Positions 1 through 8,627 are shown, numbered from the stretch's first letter. The stretch is DNA of 64,000 bases from Luteolibacter flavescens (GCF_025950085.1 NZ_JAPDDS010000004.1:372001-436000); one strand, 5' to 3'. The notes: a model not told the origin generated them from the letters alone. Numbers and translations: made by a program.

Positions 1-61
1 AAATGCGGGATGGCAGAAAAAGTGGCCCCGGCTTCCAGCCGGCAGCCCTCAGCAGCCTCAC

Positions 62-91
62 CGTGGTCCGCATCGGTCCGCGTGCGGTGCG
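62..91 (-). repeat. Dispersed intergenic repeat, family B copy
   Basis: This is a partial copy of a short repeat whose core reads ccgca-N10-tgcgg. Other copies lie near 5.9, 8.8, 9.05, 35.6, 35.7 and 35.9 kb. The rest of bases 1-184 holds another small palindrome (cggcttccagccgg near base 30) and no gene I can support. Confidence 0.7.
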
Positions 92-184
92 CCAGTCCGG
101 GAAGGACGGGTGTAAAGCCCGCCCCTCGGTCTCTTCTTCCTCAGGCACCACCCATTGACGATCCCCGGAGGGACCGCCCGCATC

Positions 185-688
185 CTACCGCGGAGGCAGA
201 GGCGGCGGCATCGCGCCGGTACCGGGTGCCGGTGGAGGCACCGTCCCTGCTCCCTCATCCGCATACATCTTCTCCCAGAGTTGCTTGAAGACCTCGTTGC
301 ACAGGAATTTCGTCGCGAGGAAGAGCTTGGAGTCTTCACCGTTCATCCGTTCGTAGGCCGTATTGAGCGGTAGGATGGTGAGATCCAGTCCGCCGATCTT
401 TTTCAGCGCGAGGCCGAGTTTCTCATCCCGCTCCCACACGCCGCCGAAGGTCTCACGAATGCATTCCCCGTAGTAGGTCGCGATCGGGATGCGGAGTGCC
501 CGCTGGGCCTCCTCCATGTCCTCCCCTTGCAGGTGGCTCATGCCCTTCCCTGCGATGTCCTCCAGGACCTTGTCCACGATGAGCAGCGAGATCAGCGAGT
601 AATCGAGCTTCACGCCGGTCTTCTCCTTCACCAGATTTCGCAGCGTGTCCGCGTGCTTGCGGATGGGGTTCTCATTGGATTCGCTCAT
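185..688 (-). CDS. Hypothetical protein with proline-rich tail
   Basis: This is a 167-residue protein I do not recognise. It has no signal peptide or membrane segment, so it is probably cytoplasmic. The first 145 residues are charged and helix-rich, and the C-terminal 20 or so are a flexible Pro/Gly/Ala tail ending in PPPLPPR. The ATG at 688 lacks an obvious Shine-Dalgarno sequence. G/C-rich third codon positions support coding. The gene stands alone, with a repeat region downstream and a 200-base gap before the small membrane ORF on the same strand. Confidence 0.7.
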   Translation of the reverse strand: MSESNENPIRKHADTLRNLVKEKTGVKLDYSLISLLIVDKVLEDIAGKGMSHLQGEDMEEAQRALRIPIATYYGECIRETFGGVWERDEKLGLALKKIGGLDLTILPLNTAYERMNGEDSKLFLATKFLCNEVFKQLWEKMYADEGAGTVPPPAPGTGAMPPPLPPR

Positions 689-883
689 GATGATCGTTGG
701 CTTGTATGAATGTCATTTTTGCTCCCGGCTGACGTACGGGCGATGGCGAAAACACGAGCGGCATTCCCCGTGACTCTTGCTCAGTCGGTAGTGTGGAAAT
801 CTGCGGCTTCCAGCCGGTCGTTCAAGCACGATGCATGCAACGGCACGGAGGATCGGGGAGTCCTCCGCGAGCGCGTGCGCTCA

Positions 884-1018
884 TCAGATCGAAAGCCAGA
901 TTCCCACTGCTATCAAGACGCCGACGACGAACAGCACTCCGGGCAATGTCACCGTTTTACTGCGGTAACGTGGATCATCCGTACTACTGGAACGGCGGCG
1001 CCTTGGGGAGATGCTCAT
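884..1018 (-). CDS. Small single-span membrane protein (44 aa)
   Basis: This is a short open frame translated by eye: start MSISPRRRR, a polar stretch (SSSTDDPRYRSK), then one hydrophobic segment (PGVLFVVGVLIAVGIWLSI) up to the stop. The arginine-rich N-terminus and single C-terminal helix suggest an inner-membrane peptide with its N-terminus in the cytoplasm. The distribution of charge and hydrophobicity is unlikely by chance, but third positions are only moderately G/C-rich and no strong ribosome site is seen. The rest of 689-1284 shows no convincing gene. The function is unknown. Confidence 0.5.
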   Translation of the reverse strand: MSISPRRRRSSSTDDPRYRSKTVTLPGVLFVVGVLIAVGIWLSI

Positions 1019-1284
1019 GCACGGAACCTAACAAGAACCGATCCCCCGTCGAATAACAAGAACGCGTAATGGCGCTCCTAACAGAAAAATTCCCTTGTGG
1101 CGCATGGATTTGCGGCGCTTCCGTCACATTGGTGGTTCCGATGCGGGCGTGAGGGTAGAAAGATGTCGCTCAGCCTCAGCCCGCTTCAGCGGATGGGCCC
1201 CGGACCGGTGCACCTCGCCCAAGGGCGGGGAGAGCTTTCCTGCGGGATGGATCCATGCATGCTGTCCGGAGCTTCCGACATCGC

Positions 1285-1590
1285 ATGCACCCGTCACCTT
1301 CTCGCAATGATGATCCCGCATCGCGGGATGAGCATCCCTATGCACCGCCGCTCTCACTGGACGAGCCATCCGCGACGCAGGGCCCGCCGTGTCCGAAGTG
1401 CTTGCGGCCCATGCACGTCGGCCAGCTCCGCTCGAGCTCCCGCATCACGTGGGCAGGCGATGACGAGCGCTGGATCATCAAGGCATTCTTTGGCGGCACG
1501 CCCGTTGGCAAGATCACCACCGGCATAGGCTGCCGTCATCGCGCATTCCGCTGCGCCGACTGCCGACTCTATATCCTCGATGGCGAATGA
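1285..1590 (+). CDS. Hypothetical zinc-ribbon protein (DUF6487-like)
   Basis: This is a protein of about 101 residues with a CPKC knuckle in the middle and a second knuckle (FRCADCRLYIL) near the end, separated by a tryptophan-containing stretch. That arrangement is typical of small bacterial CPxC...CxxC proteins with a nucleic-acid- or redox-type zinc ribbon. The family assignment is from memory of the pattern only. An in-frame ATG 30 bases upstream (1255) is an alternative start. The first 30 residues are low in order and may not all be translated. Confidence 0.6.
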   Translation: MHPSPSRNDDPASRDEHPYAPPLSLDEPSATQGPPCPKCLRPMHVGQLRSSSRITWAGDDERWIIKAFFGGTPVGKITTGIGCRHRAFRCADCRLYILDGE

Positions 1591-1673
1591 AGATTTCCCA
1601 TTGTCCTAAAGCTTTGCCATTCCCGCGCGTTTCTTCCTTCGGTCGTCGCTGTGACAAGCATGCCTAACACTTC

Positions 1674-2651
1674 ATGAAGAAACGCACCGCCATCCTTCTG
1701 TCCGCCGCGCTGCTGTGCAGCATCAGCGGGTATGTCGCGTGGTGCTTCAGGACTTTCTACCTGCCGCCGCCGGTTGAGTTCATCGGTGATGTCTCGCCGG
1801 GAGCGAGAGAAGCGGTGGAGGAGTGGCGGTGGAGTCTCAGAGGCCCCCGCGAGCGCGAGTTCAGTCGGCCGGAGGCATGGTGGAATCTGCAACACCCGTG
1901 GAATTGCAGGAGGGGGGAGCCGCTAGAGGCGGTAGAGGAGACCGGTTTTGGTTTGTCGGCATTGAGAGGAGGTGGGTTTGGGGCTTATGGTCGGCGCGGG
2001 CGGACCTTCTTGTCTCTTGGTCGGCACTGGTGGACCTTCTCCAGGACCGCTGGGGAGTGGGACGCCTCCACGGTAGTGGATCATGGGACGAAGTTCGGCG
2101 TATCATATGGACCCCGGATCTACACCCAAGCGGCGGTGGCCACGCGCATCGATGCCATGGCAGAGCAGGGTGCGACCATCGAGGTTCTGTCACTCGATGG
2201 CCTGAGCCGGTTCGGGAATCTTTTGAAGGGGGCGGGACTCCATCCGGATCGTCAACCTCCGCTCTTCAGTATCTTCGAGCATCACGAGATCCTGGGTCGC
2301 GCGGTGGTGACGGACGCTCGCGAGCGCCAGCGGCTCATCGACGCCCTTGCCCGCTCCATTCGCGAGGGGGATGGAGAGAGGGACTCTCCCGGTTGGGGGC
2401 TCGATGCCCGGTATGGCGTCACTCTCACCGTCGGTGACGAGCATGCAGAGTACCTCATCAGCTTCCGTCGTGGCGATGGTGCCGCCTTTGATGCGGGTAT
2501 CGATGGCCTGCCCGACTATAAGGGTGTCCACGGCTTCTGGCATACCGGTCCCGGCGGTGGTGTCGCTTTCTTCAGCGTCAGTCCTCGCTATGAAAATTTC
2601 TTCGCTTCGTTCCTTGATAGGCAGCGCATCGACCGTGAGCAGGTCAAGTGA
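1674..2651 (+). CDS. Hypothetical exported or membrane-anchored protein
   Basis: This is a 325-residue protein. Residues 1-25 (MKKRTAILLSAALLCSISG then aromatic residues) form a signal peptide or N-terminal anchor. The remainder is a soluble domain with many Trp, Gly and Arg residues, and it is probably periplasmic. I recognise no catalytic motif. It has no operon partner: the neighbours are a zinc-ribbon protein on one side and a 590-base gap before the tRNA cluster on the other. In that gap (2652-3243) I see no gene, only A/T-richer DNA that may hold the tRNA promoter. Confidence 0.75.
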   Translation: MKKRTAILLSAALLCSISGYVAWCFRTFYLPPPVEFIGDVSPGAREAVEEWRWSLRGPREREFSRPEAWWNLQHPWNCRRGEPLEAVEETGFGLSALRGGGFGAYGRRGRTFLSLGRHWWTFSRTAGEWDASTVVDHGTKFGVSYGPRIYTQAAVATRIDAMAEQGATIEVLSLDGLSRFGNLLKGAGLHPDRQPPLFSIFEHHEILGRAVVTDARERQRLIDALARSIREGDGERDSPGWGLDARYGVTLTVGDEHAEYLISFRRGDGAAFDAGIDGLPDYKGVHGFWHTGPGGGVAFFSVSPRYENFFASFLDRQRIDREQVK

Positions 2652-3243
2652 TCCGATCTTACATCTCGCCATCGTCAGGGAAGATTTCGGTTATAATGTG
2701 TTTTGGTGAAATTGTCGGTTGACTCCGCGAGTGAGATGTGTGAATACTTCTCGCGTTCCGATGAACCGACGACATTCCATCACATTGCTCCGAGAGCGAC
2801 CGCGACATCAGCGGTGAGGCCATTCCCTTGGCTTCGTGGTGAAATGTAGCATGGCATGAATGCTTGAAAAGAGGCGGACCTTTGCCGCCCGGAATCTCGG
2901 CAGGGATTTTACCAAGCGCGCCGGGAATCCCTTGTTTCATCGGGTTTTGCTGCGGATCACGGCCTTTCTTTCTGATGGTCGTTTCCACTCCGATCTCCTG
3001 ATCCCGCGGCGGTGCCTTGGCCGTCTCCCCGGATCTGGTCGTGTGGTGGCATGGTCAGAGGGATGGGCCCCATCCTGCAGATGCCGGCTCAATAGCCGCC
3101 GCAATCGGAAGTTGCGTTATATGTAATGAGAAATCCGATTTTCATCGGGTGAGGTGTGTTCGTGGGAAGATTTATAATAAAATGAAAATGCAATCAGATG
3201 GTTGGGTCGTGTTTTGGGTATTGTAATGATGCATTCTAATAAT

Positions 3244-3319
3244 CCCGGGCGTGATCTAACGGCAAGATCCCTGGCTGTGAACCAGGCAATGCGGGTTCGA
3301 CTCCCGTCGCTCCGGACCA
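3244..3319 (+). tRNA. tRNA-His (GTG)
   Basis: The anticodon stem CCTGG/CCAGG closes the loop CTGTGAA, placing GTG at positions 34-36. The D stem (ATCT/AGAT) and T arm (GCGGG-TTCGACT-CCCGT) are intact, and the gene ends in an encoded ACCA. The acceptor pairs as eight positions with one C-C mismatch and one G-T pair. It has no canonical G at -1 opposite C73. It is the first gene of a His-Arg-Pro cluster. Confidence 0.8.
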
Positions 3320-3346
3320 ATCTTTTCCCATCAGTGCCATCCTCCC

Positions 3347-3376
3347 TGGGAGCGCCGGTCATCAGACCGGCCCGCC
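3347..3376 (+). repeat. Palindromic repeat, family A copy
   Basis: TGGGAGC is followed by a perfect hairpin GCCGGTC-atca-GACCGGC. This family recurs at least six more times in the window. It sits between the tRNA-His and tRNA-Arg genes. Confidence 0.85.
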
Positions 3377-3557
3377 TCATCCCGCGCTCCGTACCTTCCA
3401 AAAGAAAGCTCTAACACGTCTCCCTGCAAAGCCCGTCTCACCCATCACCCGAAGCACCAAATACATCTCCACCACGCGAGAGCTACTCACCCGTTCCAAG
3501 CCTGACCCCTGCGCCTGCTTCCCCACCCGGAGAAGGCACGCCGCCCACTCGCTTCTG

Positions 3558-3584
3558 CGGGCCAGTGGCTCCGCGCTCCCGGCG
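3558..3584 (+). repeat. Palindromic repeat, family D (divergent copy)
   Basis: The sequence gcgggccagtgg followed by ccgcgctcccgg matches the family D copies near 19.9, 20.15 and 30.95 kb, with a few changes in the core. It lies in the gap between tRNA-His and tRNA-Arg, which holds no gene. Confidence 0.6.
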
Positions 3585-3644
3585 GGATGCCTCTGGCTTA
3601 GGATTCCCCTGACACACTCATCTAACAACCAAACCATCCCCATT

Positions 3645-3719
3645 GCCGCGCTGGCGTAGTGGATAGCGCGCCGCTCTACGAAGGCGGAGGCCGAGGTTCG
3701 ATTCCTTGGCGCGGCACCA
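3645..3719 (+). tRNA. tRNA-Arg (ACG)
   Basis: This is a complete cloverleaf. The acceptor GCCGCGC/GCGCGGC has seven perfect pairs, and A73 and CCA are encoded. The D stem is GCGT/GCGC. The anticodon stem CCGCT/GGCGG closes the loop CTACGAA, giving ACG, and the T arm carries TTCGATT. A34 would be deaminated to inosine to read CGN codons, as known for bacterial tRNA-Arg(ACG). Confidence 0.95.
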
Positions 3720-3789
3720 TCTTCATTTCCGGATTTCCATCTCGGGGTCTCCATTTCGGATCTCAGATTTCAAAGTTCAGATTTTCCAT

Positions 3790-3862
3790 CGGGTGTTGAT
3801 GTAACCTGGTAGCATGCGTGATTTGGATTCACGTCGTCGGGGTTCAAATCCCCGGCACCCGA
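3790..3862 (+). tRNA. tRNA-Pro (TGG)
   Basis: The acceptor CGGGTGT/GCACCCG begins with C1-G72 and is followed by A73, the bacterial tRNA-Pro identity elements. The D stem is ATGT/GCAT. The anticodon stem CGTGA/TCACG closes the loop TTTGGAT (TGG), and the T arm is CGGGG-TTCAAAT-CCCCG. CCA is not encoded directly after A73, so it would have to be added enzymatically, unlike for the Arg neighbour. Confidence 0.92.
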
Positions 3863-4043
3863 TCAACCATTTTCGATGAAGCGGATGCCTGTGCGGGGAT
3901 CCGGATTCACCGCATTGATGTGCGATGCCCACTTCCGCCTTCCTTCCGTCGGTCATGGGCCTTCATGATGCAGGAGAACTCCTGCGGCAGCATTGTGGTG
4001 CCGCTCCCTATCCTTTCTCGAAATCTCGCACCTCCACCTTCTC

Positions 4044-4553
4044 ATGACGGACGACTTCCCCAATCTCCTCCCGGGCTTCGAATTCCGACAGGCGGAGGAT
4101 CCTTCCGACGAGCAATTGCTGGATGACGTGCGCGAGTACGGCTGGCACGTGGTGCTCATCCAGGAGGATGAGACGGGGCCTGCCTATGGCTTCACGGTGG
4201 GGCTGCACGCGCGCACGCTGCAGCCGGAGATTGTCATGATGGGCCTGCCGCTCGATCTGACTCACGAGCTGCTGAATGACATCGCAGCGTGGATGATGGA
4301 TGGCGAGGTGATCGTGCCGGGAAGGCGTTATTCCGAATTCATCGAGGGCCGCGAGGTCGTCTTCCAACCCATCGACCCGAGCCAGTATCACGATCACCTG
4401 GGGTATGCGAATTGGTTCTACCGCGACCTCGGCAGCCCCTTTCCCGCGCTGCAATGCCTGTGGCCGGATTCGGAGGACCGCTTCCCGCAGGACGCGGGCT
4501 TCGACCCACGGCTCATCGCCCGCCAGCCGGATCTCTCCAAGCCGGTGGCTTGA
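4044..4553 (+). CDS. DUF4262 domain-containing protein
   Basis: This is a protein of about 169 residues. The block YGFTVGLH followed by PEIVMMGLP and a hydrophobic helix (DLTHELLNDIAAWM) is the DUF4262 signature. The family is uncharacterised and cytoplasmic. I start at ATG 4044 (MTDDFPN), because the upstream in-frame ATG at 3993 would add 17 residues unlike the family. The downstream zinc-ribbon gene begins 12 bases after the stop, so the two may be co-transcribed. The function is unknown. Confidence 0.8.
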   Translation: MTDDFPNLLPGFEFRQAEDPSDEQLLDDVREYGWHVVLIQEDETGPAYGFTVGLHARTLQPEIVMMGLPLDLTHELLNDIAAWMMDGEVIVPGRRYSEFIEGREVVFQPIDPSQYHDHLGYANWFYRDLGSPFPALQCLWPDSEDRFPQDAGFDPRLIARQPDLSKPVA

Positions 4554-4565
4554 CGATGTGACGGG

Positions 4566-4967
4566 ATGTCAAACCGCACCTACATCTGCACGATCTGCCG
4601 CATCGCGCGACGTGCCCCTGCGGCATACGGGCTGGTAACGGGACTTCGCTGTCGGGAATGCAGCGGTCCGCTGTGGGAGCTGAGCCGCAAGTGGCGTATC
4701 CCGAAGCTGGCCGACGCCAAGGGCTGGGCGGAACTCCATGGGATGGTGGAGCGCAGCCGCCCGCAGCGTGAGATCGAGAACCGGCACCGCGGTGAGCGAC
4801 TGATCGAGGAAATCGAACGGAAGCTCCATCTCTACTCCTTGCGCAAGCCAACGGCCCATCGCGATTCGCAGATGCGGAAGCTCGTTCGTCAGCGAGATCT
4901 TGTGCAGAGGTCCTATCTTGGCATCGAGGCTCGTCATGATCTGCCGAGCGATGGGATTGGGGGCTGA
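4566..4967 (+). CDS. Hypothetical protein with N-terminal zinc knuckles
   Basis: This is a 133-residue protein beginning MSNRTYICTICRIA, with a second CREC about 20 residues later. Together these form a CxxC...CxxC zinc ribbon at residues 8-34. A long basic and acidic helical region follows (residues 60-125), rich in Arg, Glu and Lys. The shape resembles small nucleic-acid-associated proteins, but I do not recognise the family. It starts 12 bases after the DUF4262 gene and probably shares its transcript. Confidence 0.7.
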   Translation: MSNRTYICTICRIARRAPAAYGLVTGLRCRECSGPLWELSRKWRIPKLADAKGWAELHGMVERSRPQREIENRHRGERLIEEIERKLHLYSLRKPTAHRDSQMRKLVRQRDLVQRSYLGIEARHDLPSDGIGG

Positions 4968-5022
4968 GGCGGGATGCCGACTTTGCTCGAGACGGAAATA
5001 GGGATGATGAGCCCGCTTGGAT

Positions 5023-5131
5023 TACTCGGGCGGAATGAATTCCGCGTTCCCAGTGGTAGGCGAAGCGGGCTTTTGCGGTTGAGCGGGCAGTGAGGGTAGC
5101 TTCGGGCCGGTCTGATGACCGGCGCTCCCGG
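5023..5131 (-). repeat. Palindromic repeat cluster, families C and A
   Basis: Bases 5023-5056 hold family C (ACTCGGG, core GCGGAA-tgaa-TTCCGC, then GTTCCCAGTGG). Bases 5101-5131 hold family A (GCCGGTC-tgat-GACCGGC then GCTCCCG). Both point the same way and sit in the gap 4968-5260, which has no gene. Confidence 0.85.
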
Positions 5132-5260
5132 GTTCGCCGGGCAGGGGACATCTCTTCCATCCTATCTATCCTGGTCCCGTATTGCTTTTTCGCGGCGGAT
5201 GTGGTGATCCGGGTTTGATTCTTGTCGCGATCAGTCGCCCGGGCGTAAATGCTTGGTGAA

Positions 5261-5848
5261 ATGAAGCTGCTGCCCGTTCCCGTGTTGCTCGCTGTCTTGG
5301 CGGGATTCGTCATGCATGTCGCAGTCGCGGAGGAGGCTGGCCCGGCAGTCGTGGGCCATGATCCGAAGCTCCACTCGGAGAAGGAGATCAAGAAATCCTT
5401 CGCGGGCCTTGGGGCTATCGTGGCGACGCTGAAGGATGAGTCGGTCATTTCGATCCACGAGGGGTTGCCTCGCTTCCCACCGAAGGCCAAGTTGCCTGAT
5501 TCCGAGCGGAAGCCCGAGAAGACGCTCAGGCGTTACGGATTCTCCTTTTATCAGCAGGATCTCAAGTTGAAGGATGAGGACGCGAAGACGCTGAGATCAT
5601 TGATTCGGGCCCCGGGCAGCTTTGAGGAGTTCCGCGGATTCAAGTTCTGCGGCGGCTTCCATCCCGACTTCGCCGTGACGTGGAAGGATGGCGAAGTGGA
5701 GGTGGAGCTGCATCTTTGCTTCGGCTGCAGTGAGGCTCGCGTTTATCGCGGGGGAACCGAGGTCTATTGCGAGATTGGAGGCGAGTCGTATGAGCGGTTC
5801 AAGGAGATCCTTGATGCTTATCGGACGCAGCGGCCGGAGGAGAAATAG
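5261..5848 (+). CDS. Hypothetical secreted protein
   Basis: This is a protein of about 195 residues. The first 24 (MKLLPVPVLLAVLAGFVMHVAVA) form a clean Sec signal peptide, so it is probably periplasmic. The mature part carries the cysteine-containing stretches FKFCGGFHP and LCFGCSEARVY, a pattern I have seen in uncharacterised secreted proteins but cannot name. An upstream ATG at 5249 would add MLGE before the signal peptide, and I prefer 5261. Palindromic repeats flank the gene on both sides. Confidence 0.72.
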   Translation: MKLLPVPVLLAVLAGFVMHVAVAEEAGPAVVGHDPKLHSEKEIKKSFAGLGAIVATLKDESVISIHEGLPRFPPKAKLPDSERKPEKTLRRYGFSFYQQDLKLKDEDAKTLRSLIRAPGSFEEFRGFKFCGGFHPDFAVTWKDGEVEVELHLCFGCSEARVYRGGTEVYCEIGGESYERFKEILDAYRTQRPEEK

Positions 5849-5904
5849 CGGGGCCGGTGAGGGGCTTTCGTCTCGGGCCGCTTGGTTTGCGGTTGCTGTT
5901 CCGG

Positions 5905-6006
5905 TGCTTCGGCCGCACGCGGAGCGATGCGGACCACGATGGCGCGGGGTGATGGCGGGCTTACTTTGGAGGACTCGGGCGGAATGAATTCCGCGCTCCC
6001 AGTGGG
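5905..6006 (+). repeat. Repeat cluster, families B and C
   Basis: Family B occupies 5905-5943 (gcttcggccgcacgcggagc, then gatgcggaccacgatggc). Family C occupies 5973-6006 (ACTCGGG, core GCGGAA-tgaa-TTCCGC, then GCTCCCAGTGGG). The cluster ends five bases from the stop codon of the convergent reductase gene. Confidence 0.85.
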
Positions 6007-6011
6007 GGCGC

Positions 6012-6944
6012 TCAGGCGAGGCGTTCGCGGATGCGGGTGGCGAGCTTTTCGAGGTGGGGGACTTCGATGCCGGCGGTCTTTGCGCGACGGAGGGGCTCGG
6101 CCCAGATGGAGTCGTACTCGACCTCGCGGCCTTCGACGTAGTCGATCATGCTGGAGGGGCGATACGGCCCCATGGGTCGGGTGCGCTCGACATTGAAGCC
6201 GATGAGCTTGTCTTCCAGCGGGAGACCTTGCGCGCGGGCGGCGGCGATGACCTCGGCCATCAGCGCGCGGATCTCCGCCTCCACGCCGGGCGTGGCCAGC
6301 AGCACATCCGTGGTGACCCCGCCCTCGGCGATGGCCAGGCCATTGAAGGGGATATTCCACACCAGCTTCGTCCATTGCGCGGCGGCGAGGCTGGGGGCGG
6401 CATCCGTGGGGATGCCCGCGGCGGTGAAGCGCCGGGCGATCTCCGCAGCGCGTCCGCGCTCGTCATTCACATGCTCGCCCACGCTGATCTTCCCCCCGGC
6501 GGTGTGGCTGACGTGGCCGGGCGAGAGGCGATTCAGGCAGACGAAGCATAGCGCTCCGAGCACGCGCTGCGGCCCGACGATCGCGGCGAGAGCCTCGCAA
6601 TTTCCCAGTCCATTCTGAAGCGTGAGGACCTGCGTGCCTTCGTGCAGGAGCGGCGGGAGGACATCGGCCAGCAGGTGATTCGACGTCGTTTTCCATGCGA
6701 CGATGACGAGGTCCACCGGGCCGATCTCCTCGGGCGTGCGATGGCTCTGCACCTGCTCCGGCGGCAGATGGAGATCACCGGCCACACTCTCGATGCGGAT
6801 GCCATCGCGCTGCACCGCATCGTAGTCCGACCTGAGGAGGAATCTGACATCCTCACCCGCGGCGGCGAGGCGCGCGCCGTAGTAGAGTCCGATGGCGCCC
6901 GCGCCGACGATGGCCACCGATTTGAAAGTCCAGTCTCCGCTCAC
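6012..6944 (-). CDS. panE: 2-dehydropantoate 2-reductase (ketopantoate reductase family)
   Basis: This cytoplasmic NADPH enzyme of pantothenate (coenzyme A) synthesis reduces 2-dehydropantoate to pantoate. The protein is about 310 residues, the usual length. It opens with the Rossmann motif VAIVGAGAIGLYYGARLA, continues with the WKTTSNHLLA and LTLQNGLGN blocks, and has the C-terminal ApbA domain with the conserved segment KLVWNIPFNGLA and a later RP...SSMIDY. I use the GTG at 6944 (VSGDWTFKSVAIVG); the longer frame to 7046 adds a basic non-homologous tail and overlaps the divergent gene. PanE-like paralogues are common, so the exact substrate is inferred. Confidence 0.88.
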   Translation of the reverse strand: MSGDWTFKSVAIVGAGAIGLYYGARLAAAGEDVRFLLRSDYDAVQRDGIRIESVAGDLHLPPEQVQSHRTPEEIGPVDLVIVAWKTTSNHLLADVLPPLLHEGTQVLTLQNGLGNCEALAAIVGPQRVLGALCFVCLNRLSPGHVSHTAGGKISVGEHVNDERGRAAEIARRFTAAGIPTDAAPSLAAAQWTKLVWNIPFNGLAIAEGGVTTDVLLATPGVEAEIRALMAEVIAAARAQGLPLEDKLIGFNVERTRPMGPYRPSSMIDYVEGREVEYDSIWAEPLRRAKTAGIEVPHLEKLATRIRERLA

Positions 6945-7044
6945 GCGGGAAGCTCTAGGCGGATTCCTCCGCAACGGCAACCCGGGTATCGCGCGACGGG
7001 GAATTCCCGCTCGATTCGCACGCGGCGCGGTGCATGGTGGTGCC

Positions 7045-7728
7045 ATGATGACTGGATGGAGGAGTGGTCTCTGGGTCGCGGCGGTCTTGGCGATGGGCGC
7101 ACTGCATGCGGCAGAGCCCGCGGCATCGGTGGCGGTGAAGGACGGGAATATCGTCCTGACTCCCGCCGGGGGCGAGGCGCGGACCTTGACGAAGTCCGGT
7201 CAGGATTCCTCCCCGGTGCTCTCGCCGGATGGGAAGTGGATCGTCTTCGTCCGCGCGGTGCCGGGGAAGAAGATCTCGACGGGTGCCGGGGACCACGATG
7301 CGGAGGAGCTCTGGCAAATCGACGCGGCGGGGAAAAAGGAAGCGGAGCGTCTCGTCGCGCCGCGGGACTCGGAGAAGGTGGAGGAGCTGATCGCCACCTT
7401 CGAGCGGGTGCAATTCTCCGCCGATGGCCGGCTGGTGTATTTCGTCACGCCCGCCTGGGCGACCTCCGGCGCGGTGCACGTGGTGGACACGACGAACCGG
7501 AAAGTGCGCTTCATCGTGCCGGGCGATGGCCTGCACGTGATGCACACGGGAGAGTATCGCGATCACCTGCTGCTCTCGCAGCACCGCTACTTCCTCGGCG
7601 GAGGATCGTATGATTGGATCTGGCTCTTCAGCCCGGAGGGGAAGGAGATCGGCCCCGTGGGCGAGGATGTCACCGGCTTCATGGAGCTCTACGGCGAGGA
7701 GGAGAAGCCAAGGGTGAAGGAAGAGTAA
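7045..7728 (+). CDS. Secreted TolB-like beta-propeller protein (PD40 repeats)
   Basis: This is a 227-residue protein with a signal peptide (MMTGWRSGLWVAAVLAMGALHAAEP). Two WD40-like PD40 blades are visible, SPVLSPDGKWIVFVR and VQFSADGRLVYFVT, and another repeat-like strand sits near SPEGKEIG. The length allows only three or four blades, so the propeller is partial or completed by oligomerisation. Exported PD40 proteins usually bind proteins or peptides in the periplasm, but nothing here identifies a ligand. It is divergent from panE with a gap of about 100 bases. Confidence 0.8.
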   Translation: MMTGWRSGLWVAAVLAMGALHAAEPAASVAVKDGNIVLTPAGGEARTLTKSGQDSSPVLSPDGKWIVFVRAVPGKKISTGAGDHDAEELWQIDAAGKKEAERLVAPRDSEKVEELIATFERVQFSADGRLVYFVTPAWATSGAVHVVDTTNRKVRFIVPGDGLHVMHTGEYRDHLLLSQHRYFLGGGSYDWIWLFSPEGKEIGPVGEDVTGFMELYGEEEKPRVKEE

Positions 7729-7799
7729 TCGCGGGATTCTTCAACGCTCTGACCATCGGGCTGCCGACGATCAGAGCGCTCCAGATTTCATCCTCCGGC

Positions 7800-8492
7800 T
7801 CAATTCCGGCGGCGGCGCAGGAGCAGGCCGACAGCCGCGAGGGAGAAGAGCGCGGTGGAAGGCTCCGGGATGATCGCGATTTCCATCGTCGTAGGCAGGA
7901 AGGTGATGCGATCACCCGAGACGAGCTCGATGTAGCTGTTGTCCACGTCTTCCACGTCGTAGGTGCCGAGCTTCGTGGAAAGGAATTCCTCCGGATTCGT
8001 GCCGGGAACCGCGAGGCCGGTGAAGATGGTGGGGGTGGTGAAGCCGAAGCCGAAGTAGCGGACGGGATCGCCATTCACCGCCAGGCCCAGATCGATGGTG
8101 GAGGGTTCTTCCATGTCGATGCCGAGGACCACCATGAAGTAAGTGGTGGAGGGGACGATCCCGGTGCTGACGTAGAGGAAGATCTCGGGCGCATCGCCGG
8201 AAGGCATGGTGAAGGTGCCGGTGGACCCGGTGAGGGTGGCATTGCCGAAGATGGGGGCGTTTTCCGCTTCTTCTTGATACCAGTCATATTCGCCCTCCTC
8301 GTCCGTGTAATCGAGCGGGTCGCCGGTGGCGGAGTAGTCGGCGAGGGTGAAGCTGACCGTGATCACTTGGCCCGGAGTGTAGGCGGAGCTATCGGAAGTT
8401 CCAACAGTGCCGGTGAGAATGATGGAAGTGGCCGCCGGGGCGATGGCGGCGGAGGCGAGGAGCAGGGTGGCGGACAGCAGCAGGTGTTTCAT
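7800..8492 (-). CDS. PEP-CTERM sorting domain protein
   Basis: This is a 230-residue exported protein: signal peptide MKHLLLSATLLLASAAIAPAA, a beta-rich middle dominated by Thr, Gly, Ser and acidic residues, and a C-terminal sorting signal IPEPSTALFSLAAVGLLLRRRR. Known biology: PEP-CTERM proteins are processed by exosortase and delivered to the cell surface or exopolysaccharide. No exosortase gene is in this window. The middle has no recognisable enzymatic motif. The long intergenic region upstream (8493-9390) is full of repeats. Confidence 0.9.
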   Translation of the reverse strand: MKHLLLSATLLLASAAIAPAATSIILTGTVGTSDSSAYTPGQVITVSFTLADYSATGDPLDYTDEEGEYDWYQEEAENAPIFGNATLTGSTGTFTMPSGDAPEIFLYVSTGIVPSTTYFMVVLGIDMEEPSTIDLGLAVNGDPVRYFGFGFTTPTIFTGLAVPGTNPEEFLSTKLGTYDVEDVDNSYIELVSGDRITFLPTTMEIAIIPEPSTALFSLAAVGLLLRRRRN

Positions 8493-8627
8493 GTTTCCGA
8501 AATGAATGGCAGCAGGCCTGGGGTGAAGGCAAGGCTCCGGACCCTACGGGATGATGTGTCAGGCAGGGGGAGAATCGGACGCGGCGAGCGGGTATGGTGT
8601 CAGGTGAACTGAAGGGAATCGGGGCCA

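Noticed and set aside
3347-3644. A tRNA or small RNA between tRNA-His and tRNA-Arg
   Set aside because: The structured sequence there is the family A and D palindromes; no cloverleaf fits.
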